Assembly: GCF_015101885.1 (NCBI RefSeq)
Contig: NZ_CP062941.1
Span: forward strand, 2,542,001 to 2,606,000
Length of the DNA stretch: 64,000 nucleotides
From: Massilia litorea
GTDB lineage: Bacteria > Pseudomonadota > Gammaproteobacteria > Burkholderiales > Burkholderiaceae_D
Reading direction: 5' to 3'
Shown here: in pieces, positions 17,251-28,055 of the stretch
Position numbering within the stretch: position 1 is the stretch's first letter
Layout of the letters: each line of letters opens with the position of its first letter
The notes under the pieces: model-generated
Seen by the model: the letters and a program-made list of their open reading frames with translations, nothing else
Told to the model about the DNA's origin: nothing
The model's database searches: none
Program-made: the position numbers and the translations under genes

Positions 17251-18147
17251 TCAGCGCTTGTATTCGGCCTGCACCTGCCCGGCCACATCCATGCGCATGC
17301 ACAGCACCTTGCCCGTCAGCGGATACTGTTCCAGCTCGGCGGCGGAGCGGCCATGGCTGGCGCTGGTCACGTACAGGGTATGCAGGTCGGCCCCGCCAAA
17401 GGCGACGGCCGTCGGGCAGCGCAGCGGCAGCTCGATCTCGCGCAGCAGTTCGCCCGTCGGCGAGAGCTTCAGCAAGCGCCCGCCCTCGAACATCGCGACC
17501 CAGTAATTGCCCTCGGCATCGACCGCGGCGCCGTCCGGACGCCCGCCATAGTCCGGCGAGGTCTTGTCGGTCGAGAAGGTCACGAGATTGCGCCCGTTCG
17601 CCACCTCTCCTGTCGCGGCATCGAAATCGTAGACGTCGATGCGGTGGCTGGTGGTATCGGCATGGAACATGGTGCGCCCGTCCGGCGTCCAGGCCAGGCC
17701 GTTCGAATTGGTCATGTTGCCCGACCAGGCCAGGCGCAGCCTATCGCGCTCGAGCACGTACATTTCGGCAGCCGGCTTGTCGCGCGGTTCGTACATGGTG
17801 CCGACCCAGAAGCGCCCGGCAGGATCCACGCGGCCGTCGTTGAAGCGCGTGATCGCCGTGTCGTAGGGGGCAGGGCAAATGTCGGTCATCTCGCCGCTGG
17901 TCGTGTTCAGGCGCACGAAGCCCAGGCGCGTGGCGACCACCAGGTTGTTGTCGCCGTCGGCGGCAATCGCCGAGGGTTCGGAGGCCATCGTCCAGGACGA
18001 GAACTTGCCGCTCGCCGGGTGCACCCGGTTCACGGTCATGCCATTGATGTCGACCCAGTACAGGGCCGATTCCACGTCGTGCCAGAATGGGCACTCGCCC
18101 ACCTGCATCGCTTCGTCGTGGATGACGTCGATTTTCACGGTTTTCAT
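17251..18147 (-). CDS. SMP-30/gluconolactonase family lactonase
   Basis: The 298-residue six-bladed beta-propeller is of the SMP-30/LRE family. It has the metal-site segments GECPFWHDVESALYWVDI (Glu), ITRFNDGRVDPAGRFWVGTM (Asn/Asp), NSNGLAWTPDGRTMFHADT and RPDGAAVDAEGNYWVAMF (Asp). Family members hydrolyse sugar lactones. It lies 20 bases after pgi in the same direction, within the zwf/pgi/edd/eda block. No canonical pgl gene (SugarP-isomerase type) is present, so it may open 6-phosphogluconolactone here. Start at the ATG at 18147; the frame continues upstream into pgi but is not protein-like. Confidence 0.9.
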   Translation of the reverse strand: MKTVKIDVIHDEAMQVGECPFWHDVESALYWVDINGMTVNRVHPASGKFSSWTMASEPSAIAADGDNNLVVATRLGFVRLNTTSGEMTDICPAPYDTAITRFNDGRVDPAGRFWVGTMYEPRDKPAAEMYVLERDRLRLAWSGNMTNSNGLAWTPDGRTMFHADTTSHRIDVYDFDAATGEVANGRNLVTFSTDKTSPDYGGRPDGAAVDAEGNYWVAMFEGGRLLKLSPTGELLREIELPLRCPTAVAFGGADLHTLYVTSASHGRSAAELEQYPLTGKVLCMRMDVAGQVQAEYKR

Positions 18148-18167
18148 GGTGTCAATCACGTTCGTGC

Positions 18168-19811
<1,644 letters not shown>

Positions 19812-19864
19812 GTTGAGCGGGCGATGTTGTTTTGAACAGATTATCGAATGATACAGGAATGGGA

Positions 19865-19879
19865 AGTAAATTCACTACA
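19865..19879 (-). promoter_or_regulatory. HexR-type box upstream of pgi
   Basis: The minus strand reads TGTAGTGAATTTACT, which matches the box in front of zwf at 13 of 15 positions. It is 54 bases before the pgi start codon. It is likely a HexR operator for the pgi-lactonase unit. Confidence 0.65.
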
Positions 19880-19938
19880 CGTCGAGGCGTGCGGACGCTG
19901 TCGGTGTTGATAGCATTGCCATTGACCGGGAGGTGTTG

Positions 19939-20047
19939 ACGCGTGGGCTCGGGAGCCCACCCTACGTTACACAGCGGCCAACAAGATAATTTTGTTTTCC
20001 GGGAGGTTGCGCACCGTAGGGTGGGCTCCCCGAGCCCACGCGTTACG
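19939..20047. repeat. REP pair, copies 6 and 7, between pgi and edd
   Basis: Copy 6 (19939-19969) reads ACGCGTGGGCTCGGGAGCCC then ACCCTACGTTA. Copy 7 (20014-20047) is the inverse, CCGTAGGGTGGGCTC-CCC-GAGCCCACGCG. The linker starts CACAGCGGCCAAC and ends GGTTGCGCA, closely like the linker of the pair at 8063-8168. It lies between the divergent pgi and edd promoters. Confidence 0.82.
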
Positions 20048-20097
20048 CACGGCGGCAAGTCGAAAAGCGAGCCTTTGCCACAATCCCATTCCCATTT

Positions 20098-20112
20098 CGT
20101 AGTAAAATTTCA
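20098..20112 (+). promoter_or_regulatory. HexR-type box upstream of edd
   Basis: The plus strand reads CGTAGTAAAATTTCA, 24 bases before the edd ATG. It shares GTAGTAAA-TTT with the zwf box. Its position close to the ribosome binding site suits repression of edd-eda. Confidence 0.62.
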
Positions 20113-20136
20113 GAATCCAATTTCGAAGGAACGATT

Positions 20137-22056
20137 ATGGCGCTGCACCCCGTAGTTGAAAAGGTAACGAACCGGATCATCGAGCGCAGCCGCGTCTCGC
20201 GCGCGGCCTATCTGGCGCACCTCGAGGCGGCGCGGATTGGCGGCGTACAGCGCAGCGCGCTCGCCTGCACCAACCTGGCCCACGGTTTCGCCGCCTTCCC
20301 CGAGAACGACAAACTGAAACTGCGCGAGCAGAAGAAGCCATCGGTGGCGATCGTCTCCTCGTACAACGACATGCTGTCGGCGCACCACCCGTTCGAATAC
20401 TTCCCCAAGATTATCAAGGACGCCGTGCGCGACATCGGCGCCGTGGCCCAGTTCGCGGGCGGCGTGCCGGCCATGTGCGACGGCGTCACGCAAGGCCAGC
20501 CGGGCATGGAACTGTCCCTGTTCTCGCGCGACACCATTGCCATGTCGACCGCGGTCGCGCTCTCGCACAACATGTTCGACGCCGCCCTCTACCTCGGCAT
20601 CTGCGACAAGATCGTCCCGGGCCTGCTCATCGGCGCGCTGCACTTCGGCCATATCCCGGCGGTGTTCGTGCCGGGCGGCCCGATGACCACCGGCCTGTCG
20701 AATAAAGAGAAGGCGCGCGTGCGCCAGCTCTACGCGCAGGGCAAGGCCACGCGCGACGAGCTGCTCGAGTGCGAATCGCAGTCCTACCACAGCGCCGGCA
20801 CCTGCACCTTCTACGGCACCGCCAACAGCAACCAGATGCTGATGGAGATGATGGGCCTGCACCTGCCGGGTTCGGCCTTCATCACGCCGGGCACGCCGCT
20901 GCGCGACGCGCTGACGCGCGCCTCCTCGCAGCAGGCGGTGGCGATTTCCCAGCAGGGCGGCCATTACATGCCGGTCGGGCACGTCGTCGACGAAAAAAGC
21001 ATCGTCAACGCCATCGCCGCGCTGCACGCGACCGGCGGCTCGACCAACCACACGATGCACCTGGTCGCCATCGCGCGCGCCGCCGGCATCGTCATCGACT
21101 GGAACGACTTCGACGAACTGTCGAAAGTGGTGCCGCTGCTGACCCGCATCTACCCGAACGGCGACGCCGACGTGAATCACTTCCAGGCCGCAGGCGGCCC
21201 TGGTTTCGTGATCCGCGAACTGCTGGATGCGGGCCTGGCGCACGAAGACGTCAACACCATCCTCGGCCACGGCCTGCGCAAGCATTGCAAGGAACCCTTC
21301 CTGGACGAAGCCGGCAACGCCGTGTTCCGCGACGTGCCGGCGCAGAGCGGCGACGAAGACGTGCTGCGTCCGGCCTCGAACCCGTTCAGCAGCAACGGCG
21401 GCATGGTGCTGGTCAAGGGTAACCTCGGCCGCGCCGTGATGAAGGTCTCGGCCGTCAAGATGGAACACCAGACCGTGGAAGCGCCTGCACTGACCTTCAA
21501 TTCGCAGGAAGACTTCATGCATGCGTATAAAGCGGGTCACCTGAACCGCGATTTCGTCGCCGTGATCCGCTTCCAGGGTCCGCGCGCGAACGGCATGCCG
21601 GAACTGCACGCGCTCACGCCTGCGCTGTCGAACCTGCAGGACGCCGGCCACCGCGTGGCGATGGTCACCGACGGCCGCATGTCGGGCGCGTCGGGCAAGG
21701 TGCCGGCGGCGATCCACGTGTCGCCGGAGATCCTGTCCGGCGGTCCGCTCGGCAAGGTGCGCGACGGCGACATCATCCGCGTCTGCGCCGCCACCGGCAC
21801 CCTGGAAGCATTGGTCCCGGCCGAGGTCTGGGAGCAGCGCAAGCAGGTCACGGCCGACATCTCGGCCAGCCACATCGGCATGGGCCGCGACCTGTTCGGC
21901 ATGTTCCGCCATCACAGCAGCGTGGCGGAAGAGGGCGCAGCGACCTTCCCGCTGCCTTCGCCACGCCACACCACCGTACCGTTGCATGAAGGCGCCGACA
22001 GCGGCGAAATCATGCCCGGCTCCGACGAAGACTTCCTGTTCAAAACTCCGAAGTGA
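20137..22056 (+). CDS. edd: 6-phosphogluconate dehydratase (Entner-Doudoroff)
   Basis: The 639-residue IlvD/Edd-family iron-sulfur dehydratase turns 6-phosphogluconate into 2-keto-3-deoxy-6-phosphogluconate. It has CDKIVPG (first family signature with a cluster cysteine), [14 protein letters not shown], and the second signature in [22 protein letters not shown]. It is about 30 residues longer than typical Edd at the C-terminus, with a polar tail after FRHHSS. Good ribosome site GAAGGA; start at 20137. Its stop overlaps the GTG of eda (GTGA). Confidence 0.97.
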   Translation: MALHPVVEKVTNRIIERSRVSRAAYLAHLEAARIGGVQRSALACTNLAHGFAAFPENDKLKLREQKKPSVAIVSSYNDMLSAHHPFEYFPKIIKDAVRDIGAVAQFAGGVPAMCDGVTQGQPGMELSLFSRDTIAMSTAVALSHNMFDAALYLGICDKIVPGLLIGALHFGHIPAVFVPGGPMTTGLSNKEKARVRQLYAQGKATRDELLECESQSYHSAGTCTFYGTANSNQMLMEMMGLHLPGSAFITPGTPLRDALTRASSQQAVAISQQGGHYMPVGHVVDEKSIVNAIAALHATGGSTNHTMHLVAIARAAGIVIDWNDFDELSKVVPLLTRIYPNGDADVNHFQAAGGPGFVIRELLDAGLAHEDVNTILGHGLRKHCKEPFLDEAGNAVFRDVPAQSGDEDVLRPASNPFSSNGGMVLVKGNLGRAVMKVSAVKMEHQTVEAPALTFNSQEDFMHAYKAGHLNRDFVAVIRFQGPRANGMPELHALTPALSNLQDAGHRVAMVTDGRMSGASGKVPAAIHVSPEILSGGPLGKVRDGDIIRVCAATGTLEALVPAEVWEQRKQVTADISASHIGMGRDLFGMFRHHSSVAEEGAATFPLPSPRHTTVPLHEGADSGEIMPGSDEDFLFKTPK

Positions 22057-22691
22057 GCATGACCATGACCATGACCGTACTCGACATCATGCGCTCGGCG
22101 AGCGTGATCCCCGTGATCGCCATCGACGATCCATCCCACGCCGTGCCGCTGGCGAAAGCCCTGGTGGCAGGCGGCATCCGCGTGCTGGAAGTGACCCTGC
22201 GCACCGCCCACGGCCTGCAGGCCATTCGCGACATGGCGCAGGTTGAAGGCGCCATCGTCGGCGTCGGCACCCTGACGCAAGGCGAGGAATTCGCCGCCGC
22301 GCGCGACGCCGGCGCCGTGTTCGGCGTCTCGCCGGGCCTGACGCCCGCCCTCATCGAAGCGGCGAAAAAGAGCGGCCTGCCGCTGCTGCCGGGCGTGATG
22401 ACGCCGTCGGAAGTGATGGCGGCGCGCGAAGCCGGCTTCAGGCAGCTGAAACTGTTCCCGGCGGTGCCGGCGGGCGGCGTCGGCATGCTCAACGCGATCG
22501 CCGGTCCGCTGCCGGACGTGACCTTCTGCCCGACCGGCGGCATCTCGATCGATACTGCGCCCGCCTTCCTCGCGTGCAAAAACGTGGCCTGCGTCGGCGG
22601 TTCGTGGCTGACCCCGAAGGATGCGATCATGGCCGGTGACTGGAACCGCATCACCGAGCTGGCGAAAGCCGCAGCGGCCCTGCGCAAGTAA
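22053..22691 (+). CDS. eda: 2-dehydro-3-deoxy-phosphogluconate (KDPG) aldolase
   Basis: The product of about 210 residues is a class I KDPG/KHG aldolase. It splits KDPG into pyruvate and glyceraldehyde-3-phosphate. Visible features are the catalytic glutamate in [16 protein letters not shown], and the Schiff-base lysine in [13 protein letters not shown], then CPTGGIS for phosphate binding. The N-terminus holds three tandem ATGACC units, so the start may be the GTG at 22053 (GTGA overlap with edd) or the ATG codons at 22059, 22065 or 22071. Operon edd-eda. Confidence 0.96.
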   Translation: MSMTMTMTVLDIMRSASVIPVIAIDDPSHAVPLAKALVAGGIRVLEVTLRTAHGLQAIRDMAQVEGAIVGVGTLTQGEEFAAARDAGAVFGVSPGLTPALIEAAKKSGLPLLPGVMTPSEVMAAREAGFRQLKLFPAVPAGGVGMLNAIAGPLPDVTFCPTGGISIDTAPAFLACKNVACVGGSWLTPKDAIMAGDWNRITELAKAAAALRK

Positions 22692-22697
22692 GCCCGC

Positions 22698-23384
22698 ATG
22701 AAGCGCATCATGGCACCCGGGCCGGTCGCCATGCTGCGCCTCCTCCCATTGCTGCTGCTGGTCTCCTGCGGGCAGCAGCTGGCGCCGCCGGCGCCGGGCC
22801 CGGGAACCGAATCGAGCCCCTACCGCGCCGGGGCGGCTTCCGGTGGCGCCGCCGTCTACGCGGTCGATCCGCGTGCCTCGCTGGTGGCCGTCACGGTACG
22901 CCGCGCAGGCCTGATGGCGCGGCTCGGACACGACCACGTGGTGGCCAGCCGCACGCTGGCGGGCCAGGTCGCACCTGGCGCGGGCAGCGCCGACCTTTCT
23001 TTCCGTCTCGACGAGATGAGCGTCGACGAGCCGCAACTGCTGCGCGACGCGGGCATCGACAAGCAACCCTCGGCACCGGCGGTCGAGGGCACGCGCACCA
23101 ACATGCTCGGCCCGGTGCTCGAGGCGCAGCGCTATCCGCTGGTGACGCTGCATGCGCAGCAGCAGGCCGACGGCCGGCTGCGCGTCGCCGTCACGCTGCA
23201 CGGCGTCACGCGCTGGATGGCGCTGCCGGCCTCAGTCCAGGTCGACCCGGCCCGGGTGGTCGCGAGCGGAACGGCGCGCCTGAAGCAGACGGATTTCGGC
23301 ATCACGCCGTTTTCGGTAGGGGGCGGACTGCTGTCGGTACAGGACGAGCTCGAGGTGCGCTACCAGGTCGTCGCACGGCGCTGA
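22698..23384 (+). CDS. YceI-like family lipoprotein
   Basis: The 228-residue protein has a signal peptide with a likely lipobox (LLVSC, Cys24), a short proline-rich spacer, and a YceI-like lipocalin fold domain. The domain runs from YAVDPRASLVAVTVRRAGLMARLGHDHVVASRTLAGQV to the conserved end RLKQTDFGITPFSV. YceI proteins bind isoprenoid or other amphiphilic ligands in the periplasm. It begins seven bases after eda and could be cotranscribed, although nothing links the functions. ATG at 22710 is an alternative start. Confidence 0.8.
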   Translation: MKRIMAPGPVAMLRLLPLLLLVSCGQQLAPPAPGPGTESSPYRAGAASGGAAVYAVDPRASLVAVTVRRAGLMARLGHDHVVASRTLAGQVAPGAGSADLSFRLDEMSVDEPQLLRDAGIDKQPSAPAVEGTRTNMLGPVLEAQRYPLVTLHAQQQADGRLRVAVTLHGVTRWMALPASVQVDPARVVASGTARLKQTDFGITPFSVGGGLLSVQDELEVRYQVVARR

Positions 23385-23452
23385 AGGCCGTTCGCCGACG
23401 CGGCGCGCTGCAATCGTGTGACGCAAGCCCATCCACATGTTACGCTCGGCGC

Positions 23453-24034
23453 ATGCTACATCGCATTGCAAACATGCTCCTGCTCGGGTGCGCCCTGTGG
23501 GCCTGGAGCGCCGCCCCGGTGGCAGCGCAGCCTGGCGCGCCCAGGTTCGAACTGAACGTGGAGCGCGTCGACGCCGCCGAAGGGAACAAGGTCTACCAGA
23601 TCGCTTCGAGCGGCACGGTGGCGGCCGCGCCGGCCGCTGTCTGGCGTGTCCTCACCGATTACAACCATTTTGCCGATTACCTGCCCAACCTGAAAAGCGC
23701 GCGCGTCGTGTCCCGCGATGGCGACAGCCTCATCGTCGAACAGCTGGGCACCGCCCGCTTTCTGTTTTTCAGCCGGACCATCCGCCTGGTGGTGCAGGTG
23801 CATGAACGGGCGCCGGATCGCATCGACATCAGCCTGGTCGACGGCGACATGAAAGTCTACCGCGCCAGCTGGGAGCTCAGTCCTTTGGCCGGCGCCACCG
23901 GCACCAGGGTGGCATACAACGCGACCATCGTGCCGAAGTTCGATGTGCCGGGGATAATCGGAACGAACGTGGTAAGGAAGGATATTGCCAGGATGATGGC
24001 GGCAGTGTTGTTGCGACTGGATCGGCCGGAGTAG
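23453..24034 (+). CDS. Exported SRPBCC (START-like) protein
   Basis: The 193-residue protein has a signal peptide (to about SAAPVAAQ) and a SRPBCC/polyketide-cyclase type ligand-binding fold: GTVAAAPAAVWRVLTDYNHFADYLPNLKSARVVSRDGD, then strands to FDVPGIIGTNVVRKDIARMMAAVLLRL. The fold encloses a hydrophobic ligand. A periplasmic form such as this is found in many proteobacteria without known function. It is monocistronic, with about 70 bases of spacer on the left. Confidence 0.82.
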   Translation: MLHRIANMLLLGCALWAWSAAPVAAQPGAPRFELNVERVDAAEGNKVYQIASSGTVAAAPAAVWRVLTDYNHFADYLPNLKSARVVSRDGDSLIVEQLGTARFLFFSRTIRLVVQVHERAPDRIDISLVDGDMKVYRASWELSPLAGATGTRVAYNATIVPKFDVPGIIGTNVVRKDIARMMAAVLLRLDRPE

Positions 24035-24251
24035 CATATCGTTGTAACCGGTGCAGCCGTTCGAGGTGTGGGTTTCGGTAGTGGCCATTCTTTAGTTCGC
24101 TGGACACTGGAACCGGGCAACTACACGGGCTACACTGTCCCGCAGTCAGGGAGCGACCGGGTCGAGTGTTATCATTTGTCCCGAAGATTCAGACGTAACC
24201 CAACCAACTTGTGCGAATCGCGCCTGCGCCGCCAACATATCGAGCCTGCCA

Positions 24252-26666
24252 ATGATCGACCCCCACGACCAGCCGCACTTCCGCGGCGGCGGCACTATGG
24301 GCGCACTGATCCGTAGCCACGACTGGTCGGCAACGCCGCTTGGCAAACTGGAATCATGGCCTCTTTCCTTGAAGACAGCCGTGAGCCTGATGCTGCGCGC
24401 GCAGCAGCCCATGTTCATCGCCTGGGGTCCAGGCCACATCTCGCTCTACAACGACGGCTACATCCCGATCCTCGGCGACAAACATCCCGCTGCGCTCGGC
24501 CATTCGATGGCCGAGGTCTGGAGCGAGATCTGGGACGAACTACGGTTGCTGAACGAGGCCGTCATGCGCGGCGAGTCGCTGTCATTCGAGAACAGGCCGT
24601 TCAGGCTGGCCAGCCGCGAGACGCCCGGACCGCACTATTTCAGCTTCACCTACACCCCCTTGCTGGATGACGACGGGCAGGTCGCGGGCATCTTCTGCGC
24701 GGCGATCGAAACCACCTCGACGGTCATGCTCGCGGACAATGCACGCACCGCGAGCGCAGCGCAGCAGGCCCTTGCCGAGAGCGAAGAACGGCTGCGCCTG
24801 GCCACGGACGCTTCCGAGATCGCGTTCTGGGATGTGAACGTGCGCGAGGGCAGCCTGATATGGCAACCGGGGCTGCGTAGCATGTTCGGCATCACGACCG
24901 ATGAAGCGCTGTCGCTGGACGACTTCTACGCGGGCCTGCATCCGGACGACCGGGCGACGGTGACCCGCGCATTCGCGGCGGCCTGCGATCCGCAGATACG
25001 CGCCCTTTACAACGTCGAGTACCGCACGGTGGGACGCAGCGACGGCCGGGTGCGCTGGATTGCGGCCAAGGGACGCGGACTATTCGACGCCGCCGGCCGC
25101 TGTGTGCGCGCCAACGGCACGGCGATGGACATCACGAGCCGCAAGACCACCGAACTGGCGATGGAGATGGCCCTGGAAGCCAGCCGCACCGGCACCTTCC
25201 ACTGGGACATCCAGGACAACCGGCTCACCTGGGATGGCGCGCTCGACCGCCTGTTCGGCCTGCGCCCCGGCGAGGCAGTGCGTAGCCTCGACCAATTCAT
25301 CGCGCTGGTTCACCCGGACGACCGCGCCGAGGTGATCCGCCGGTGCGAGCGCTGCCGCGATCACGGTGACGATTTCGAGATGGAGCTCCGGGTGGTGTAC
25401 CCGGATGGTTCGGTGCACTGGCTGTACGATCGTGGCCGGACCTTCCTTGACCCGACTGGCCGCGCGAGGACAATGACCGGCGCTTGTGTCGACATTACCC
25501 ACTACGTACGCACGCGCGAGGCGCTCAAGCTTGCCGATCGCCAGAAGGACGAATTCCTGGCCACGCTCGCACATGAGTTGCGCAACCCGCTCGCACCTCT
25601 GCGCACCGGGCTGCACTTACTGCAGCATATCAAAGGCGGCCTGCCGAGCCAGGCGGACCAGGTGCTGGGCATCATGCAACGCCAGTTCGATCACATGGTG
25701 CACCTGGTCGACGACCTGCTCGACATCGCGCGCATCCGGCAGGGCAAGATCCTGTTGCGGCAGGATCCGCTTTCACTGCAATCCGTGCTCGAACAAGCGC
25801 TGGAGGGCGTGCAGGCGCTGCTCGACGCGCAGGGCCATCGGGTCATCTGGCAAGGTGTGGATCCTGCGCTATGGGTCACGGGGGACTCGACCCGGCTGGT
25901 CCAGGTGGTGGGCAACCTGCTGAACAACGCGGCAAAGTACACGCCGCGCGGAGGCTGCGTGGCGCTGCGCGGTGGCGAGGCTGCTCAGCCGGGCATGCTG
26001 GTCATCGAGGTGGCCGACACCGGCATCGGCATCCCGCCCGATATGATCGAGCACGTGTTCGACCGGTTCGCGCAGGTGCAGCAGCACCTGGGCCATGCAC
26101 AGGGTGGGCTGGGCATCGGCCTGAGCGTCGTCAAGGGCCTGGTCGAGATGCACGGCGGCCGCGTCGTCGCCGAGAGCGCCGGCCCGGGCGCCGGCAGCCT
26201 GTTCCGCATCTGGCTGCCGCGTGCGGACGCGCCGGAGCCGGTCGAGGCCGCGCCGCCGGCGAGTTCCGGCGCCATCGAGCGCTACAGGGTGCTGGTCGTC
26301 GACGATAACCGCGACGCGGCCGAGACCATGGCCATGGTGCTGGAAACGAGCGGCCACGCGGTACTCCTCGCGTACGACGGGCAGACAGCGGTAGAGATGG
26401 TGAAGCGGCATGACCCTGCGGTGGTGTTCCTCGACATCGGCATGCCGGGCATGAATGGCTACGAGACTGCATCGCTGTTACGGGCCTTGCCGGGCGCCCA
26501 GGCACGCGTGCTGGTGGCGCTTACCGGCTGGGGCAGCGAGGCCGATCAGGCGCGCAGCCTCGAGGCGGGTTTCGACCTCCACCTTACCAAGCCGGTCGAC
26601 ATCGACAAAGTCCTGCGCGTGCTGTCGGCGCGCTTCAGCCACGACCTTCGCGCACCGGCCCTGTGA
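24252..26666 (+). CDS. Soluble PAS-domain hybrid histidine kinase
   Basis: The 804-residue cytosolic kinase has no membrane segments. Three PAS domains come first (about 35-155, 178-298 and 300-420, the last two with PAC-type ends MDITSRK and VDITHYV). HisKA with His441 (LAHELRNPLAPL) and HATPase (NLLNNAAKY, DTGIGIP, GGLGIGLSVV) follow. A C-terminal receiver has Asp728 in VVFLDIGMPGMNGY. The first PAS lies in a segment common in soluble sensor kinases of this order. The signal may be redox, light or a ligand. The 24035-24251 space before it shows no gene. Confidence 0.92.
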   Translation: MIDPHDQPHFRGGGTMGALIRSHDWSATPLGKLESWPLSLKTAVSLMLRAQQPMFIAWGPGHISLYNDGYIPILGDKHPAALGHSMAEVWSEIWDELRLLNEAVMRGESLSFENRPFRLASRETPGPHYFSFTYTPLLDDDGQVAGIFCAAIETTSTVMLADNARTASAAQQALAESEERLRLATDASEIAFWDVNVREGSLIWQPGLRSMFGITTDEALSLDDFYAGLHPDDRATVTRAFAAACDPQIRALYNVEYRTVGRSDGRVRWIAAKGRGLFDAAGRCVRANGTAMDITSRKTTELAMEMALEASRTGTFHWDIQDNRLTWDGALDRLFGLRPGEAVRSLDQFIALVHPDDRAEVIRRCERCRDHGDDFEMELRVVYPDGSVHWLYDRGRTFLDPTGRARTMTGACVDITHYVRTREALKLADRQKDEFLATLAHELRNPLAPLRTGLHLLQHIKGGLPSQADQVLGIMQRQFDHMVHLVDDLLDIARIRQGKILLRQDPLSLQSVLEQALEGVQALLDAQGHRVIWQGVDPALWVTGDSTRLVQVVGNLLNNAAKYTPRGGCVALRGGEAAQPGMLVIEVADTGIGIPPDMIEHVFDRFAQVQQHLGHAQGGLGIGLSVVKGLVEMHGGRVVAESAGPGAGSLFRIWLPRADAPEPVEAAPPASSGAIERYRVLVVDDNRDAAETMAMVLETSGHAVLLAYDGQTAVEMVKRHDPAVVFLDIGMPGMNGYETASLLRALPGAQARVLVALTGWGSEADQARSLEAGFDLHLTKPVDIDKVLRVLSARFSHDLRAPAL

Positions 26667-26796
26667 GCGCATTGCTTCAGGCAGACGCCAATGGCAGACG
26701 ACTGTGAGGCATTGGTGTCCAGGAAGCTGTGTTAAAACGGCATTCGAGCGATCTGCTTTAAGATTGCCATGCTTCTCAATCTCACAAAAGCAAGCA

Positions 26797-27384
26797 ATGG
26801 ATGCCCTACCGTTTCGTCGCCCGCGTTCAGAGCGGTGGCGTCCCCTCACCGCAGGCGAAATCGCCATGGCCTCGCTGCTGTTCCGCGATGCCGTCGACTA
26901 CGAGCGCGTGCGCATCCACGGCCGGCGCTACATGCCCTTCCAGCCGAAGAACTGCGCGATGACGCCGAACGGCAGCATGTACTTCCACCATTCCTGCTTC
27001 CTCGACGACTACGCGCAGGCCAGCCTCACCGGCCAGCATTGGTTCATGCACGAGATGGTCCACGTCTGGCAGCACCAGCTGGGCTACCCCGTACGCCTGC
27101 GCGGGGCGGTGCGCATTGCGCTGCCTTACCACTACGATCTGCATGAAGACGCCACGCTGGCCGACTACAACATGGAAGCGCAGGGCGACCTGCTGGCCGA
27201 TTACTTCGTGCTGAAATTCCTGCAGCGTCCGGAGGCGATGCGCCAGCGGCGCTATGCCGGACAGCTGGCGCTGTACGAACAGGTCCTCTCGCATTTCCTG
27301 GCCGACCCCGCCAGCCGCACCAACCTGCATCGCGGTCTCGCCCGGCGCCTGGCTTACCTGCCGCTGCGTCGCCGCGTTTCGTAG
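26797..27384 (+). CDS. Putative HExxH metalloprotease-like protein (Vgr-related type)
   Basis: The 195-residue protein has the zinc-protease motif HEMVHVWQHQ (residues 85-94), set in a short domain: TAGEIAMASLLFRDAVDYERVRIHGRRYMPFQPKN before it and YDLHEDATLADYNMEAQGDLLADYF after it. This layout matches small proteins often labelled Vgr-related or type VI/Rhs-associated. No other secretion gene is nearby. I chose the ATG at 26797; the open frame runs upstream into the kinase gene but is not protein-like there. The stop codon TAG (27382-27384) lies inside a REP palindrome. Confidence 0.75.
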   Translation: MDALPFRRPRSERWRPLTAGEIAMASLLFRDAVDYERVRIHGRRYMPFQPKNCAMTPNGSMYFHHSCFLDDYAQASLTGQHWFMHEMVHVWQHQLGYPVRLRGAVRIALPYHYDLHEDATLADYNMEAQGDLLADYFVLKFLQRPEAMRQRRYAGQLALYEQVLSHFLADPASRTNLHRGLARRLAYLPLRRRVS

Positions 27385-27443
27385 GGTGGGCGGCTCTACC
27401 TGACCGCGCGCGATCACGCTGCCTGAACGCCGCCCACGCGTTC
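27380..27443. repeat. REP-like palindrome, copy 8
   Basis: The arms CGTAGGGTGGGCGGC (from 27380) and GCCGCCCACGCGTTC (to 27443) are separated by about 34 bases, like copy 4. It starts inside the stop codon of the HExxH gene. The rest of the 27385-27587 spacer shows nothing else. Confidence 0.75.
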
Positions 27444-27587
27444 AAACAGCTGTCGATCCGTTGCACAGCCTGATCGAGCCGGCCGCATTCGCCCGCCCGG
27501 CCTCCCAGGTTTGATCCTTATCAATACTGCGCTACGGCAACAAATTAGGCTTATTCCTGCCCACCCCTCCTGCATTCCGAACCCGTG

Positions 27588-28025
27588 ATGAAGCGAACTC
27601 TGACCCTGTGCCTTGCCGGCCTGCTCCTGCTCCCCGCGCAGGCAGGGCGCCGTGTCGGCGAAGCACAGGTGCGGATGGATGCCAATGGGCTACCGTGCTT
27701 CACGATCTCGGAACGCGAGGAAGAACGCGGCGGCACACCCGACTTCCATGCCATCCGGGTGAGCGCAGGGGAGCGCATCCTGTGGCAAATGGCAATGCCG
27801 CGCGAGCGGACTTTTCCCGTCAGTTTCAGCATGTGTATCCCGTATGGCGGACGGGTGCCGGCACTGCCGCAGACGCCCGCGGCCACGCTGGAAGGCGCGG
27901 TTGCTTATACCGTACACATCGAAACCCGTCCCGGCAAAAGCGCGGCGACACCGACCTGCTATCGCGCGCGCTTCTGCCTGGCAAAGAGTCGCCTGCTACC
28001 GGGGTGTGGCGCCAGGCCCAATTAG
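27588..28025 (+). CDS. Small exported protein of unknown function
   Basis: The 145-residue product has a signal peptide (MKRTLTLCLAGLLLLPAQAG). The mature part contains five cysteines (CFTI, SMCIPYGG, TCYRARFC, PGC) and strands RVSAGERILWQMAM and AVAYTVHIETRPG. I do not recognise a family; the pattern suggests a compact disulfide-bonded periplasmic beta domain. The GTG at 27585 is an alternative start directly before the ATG. It converges on the gene at 28056. Confidence 0.65.
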   Translation: MKRTLTLCLAGLLLLPAQAGRRVGEAQVRMDANGLPCFTISEREEERGGTPDFHAIRVSAGERILWQMAMPRERTFPVSFSMCIPYGGRVPALPQTPAATLEGAVAYTVHIETRPGKSAATPTCYRARFCLAKSRLLPGCGARPN

Positions 28026-28055
28026 CTAAACATGCGTTGCATATGAAAGCAAAGC

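Noticed and set aside
16950..17288. Upstream extension of the zwf reading frame by more than 100 codons
   Set aside because: The extension lies over HexR boxes and REP palindromes, and G6PD enzymes start at MAISDFDLVLFGGSGDLA-like sequence.
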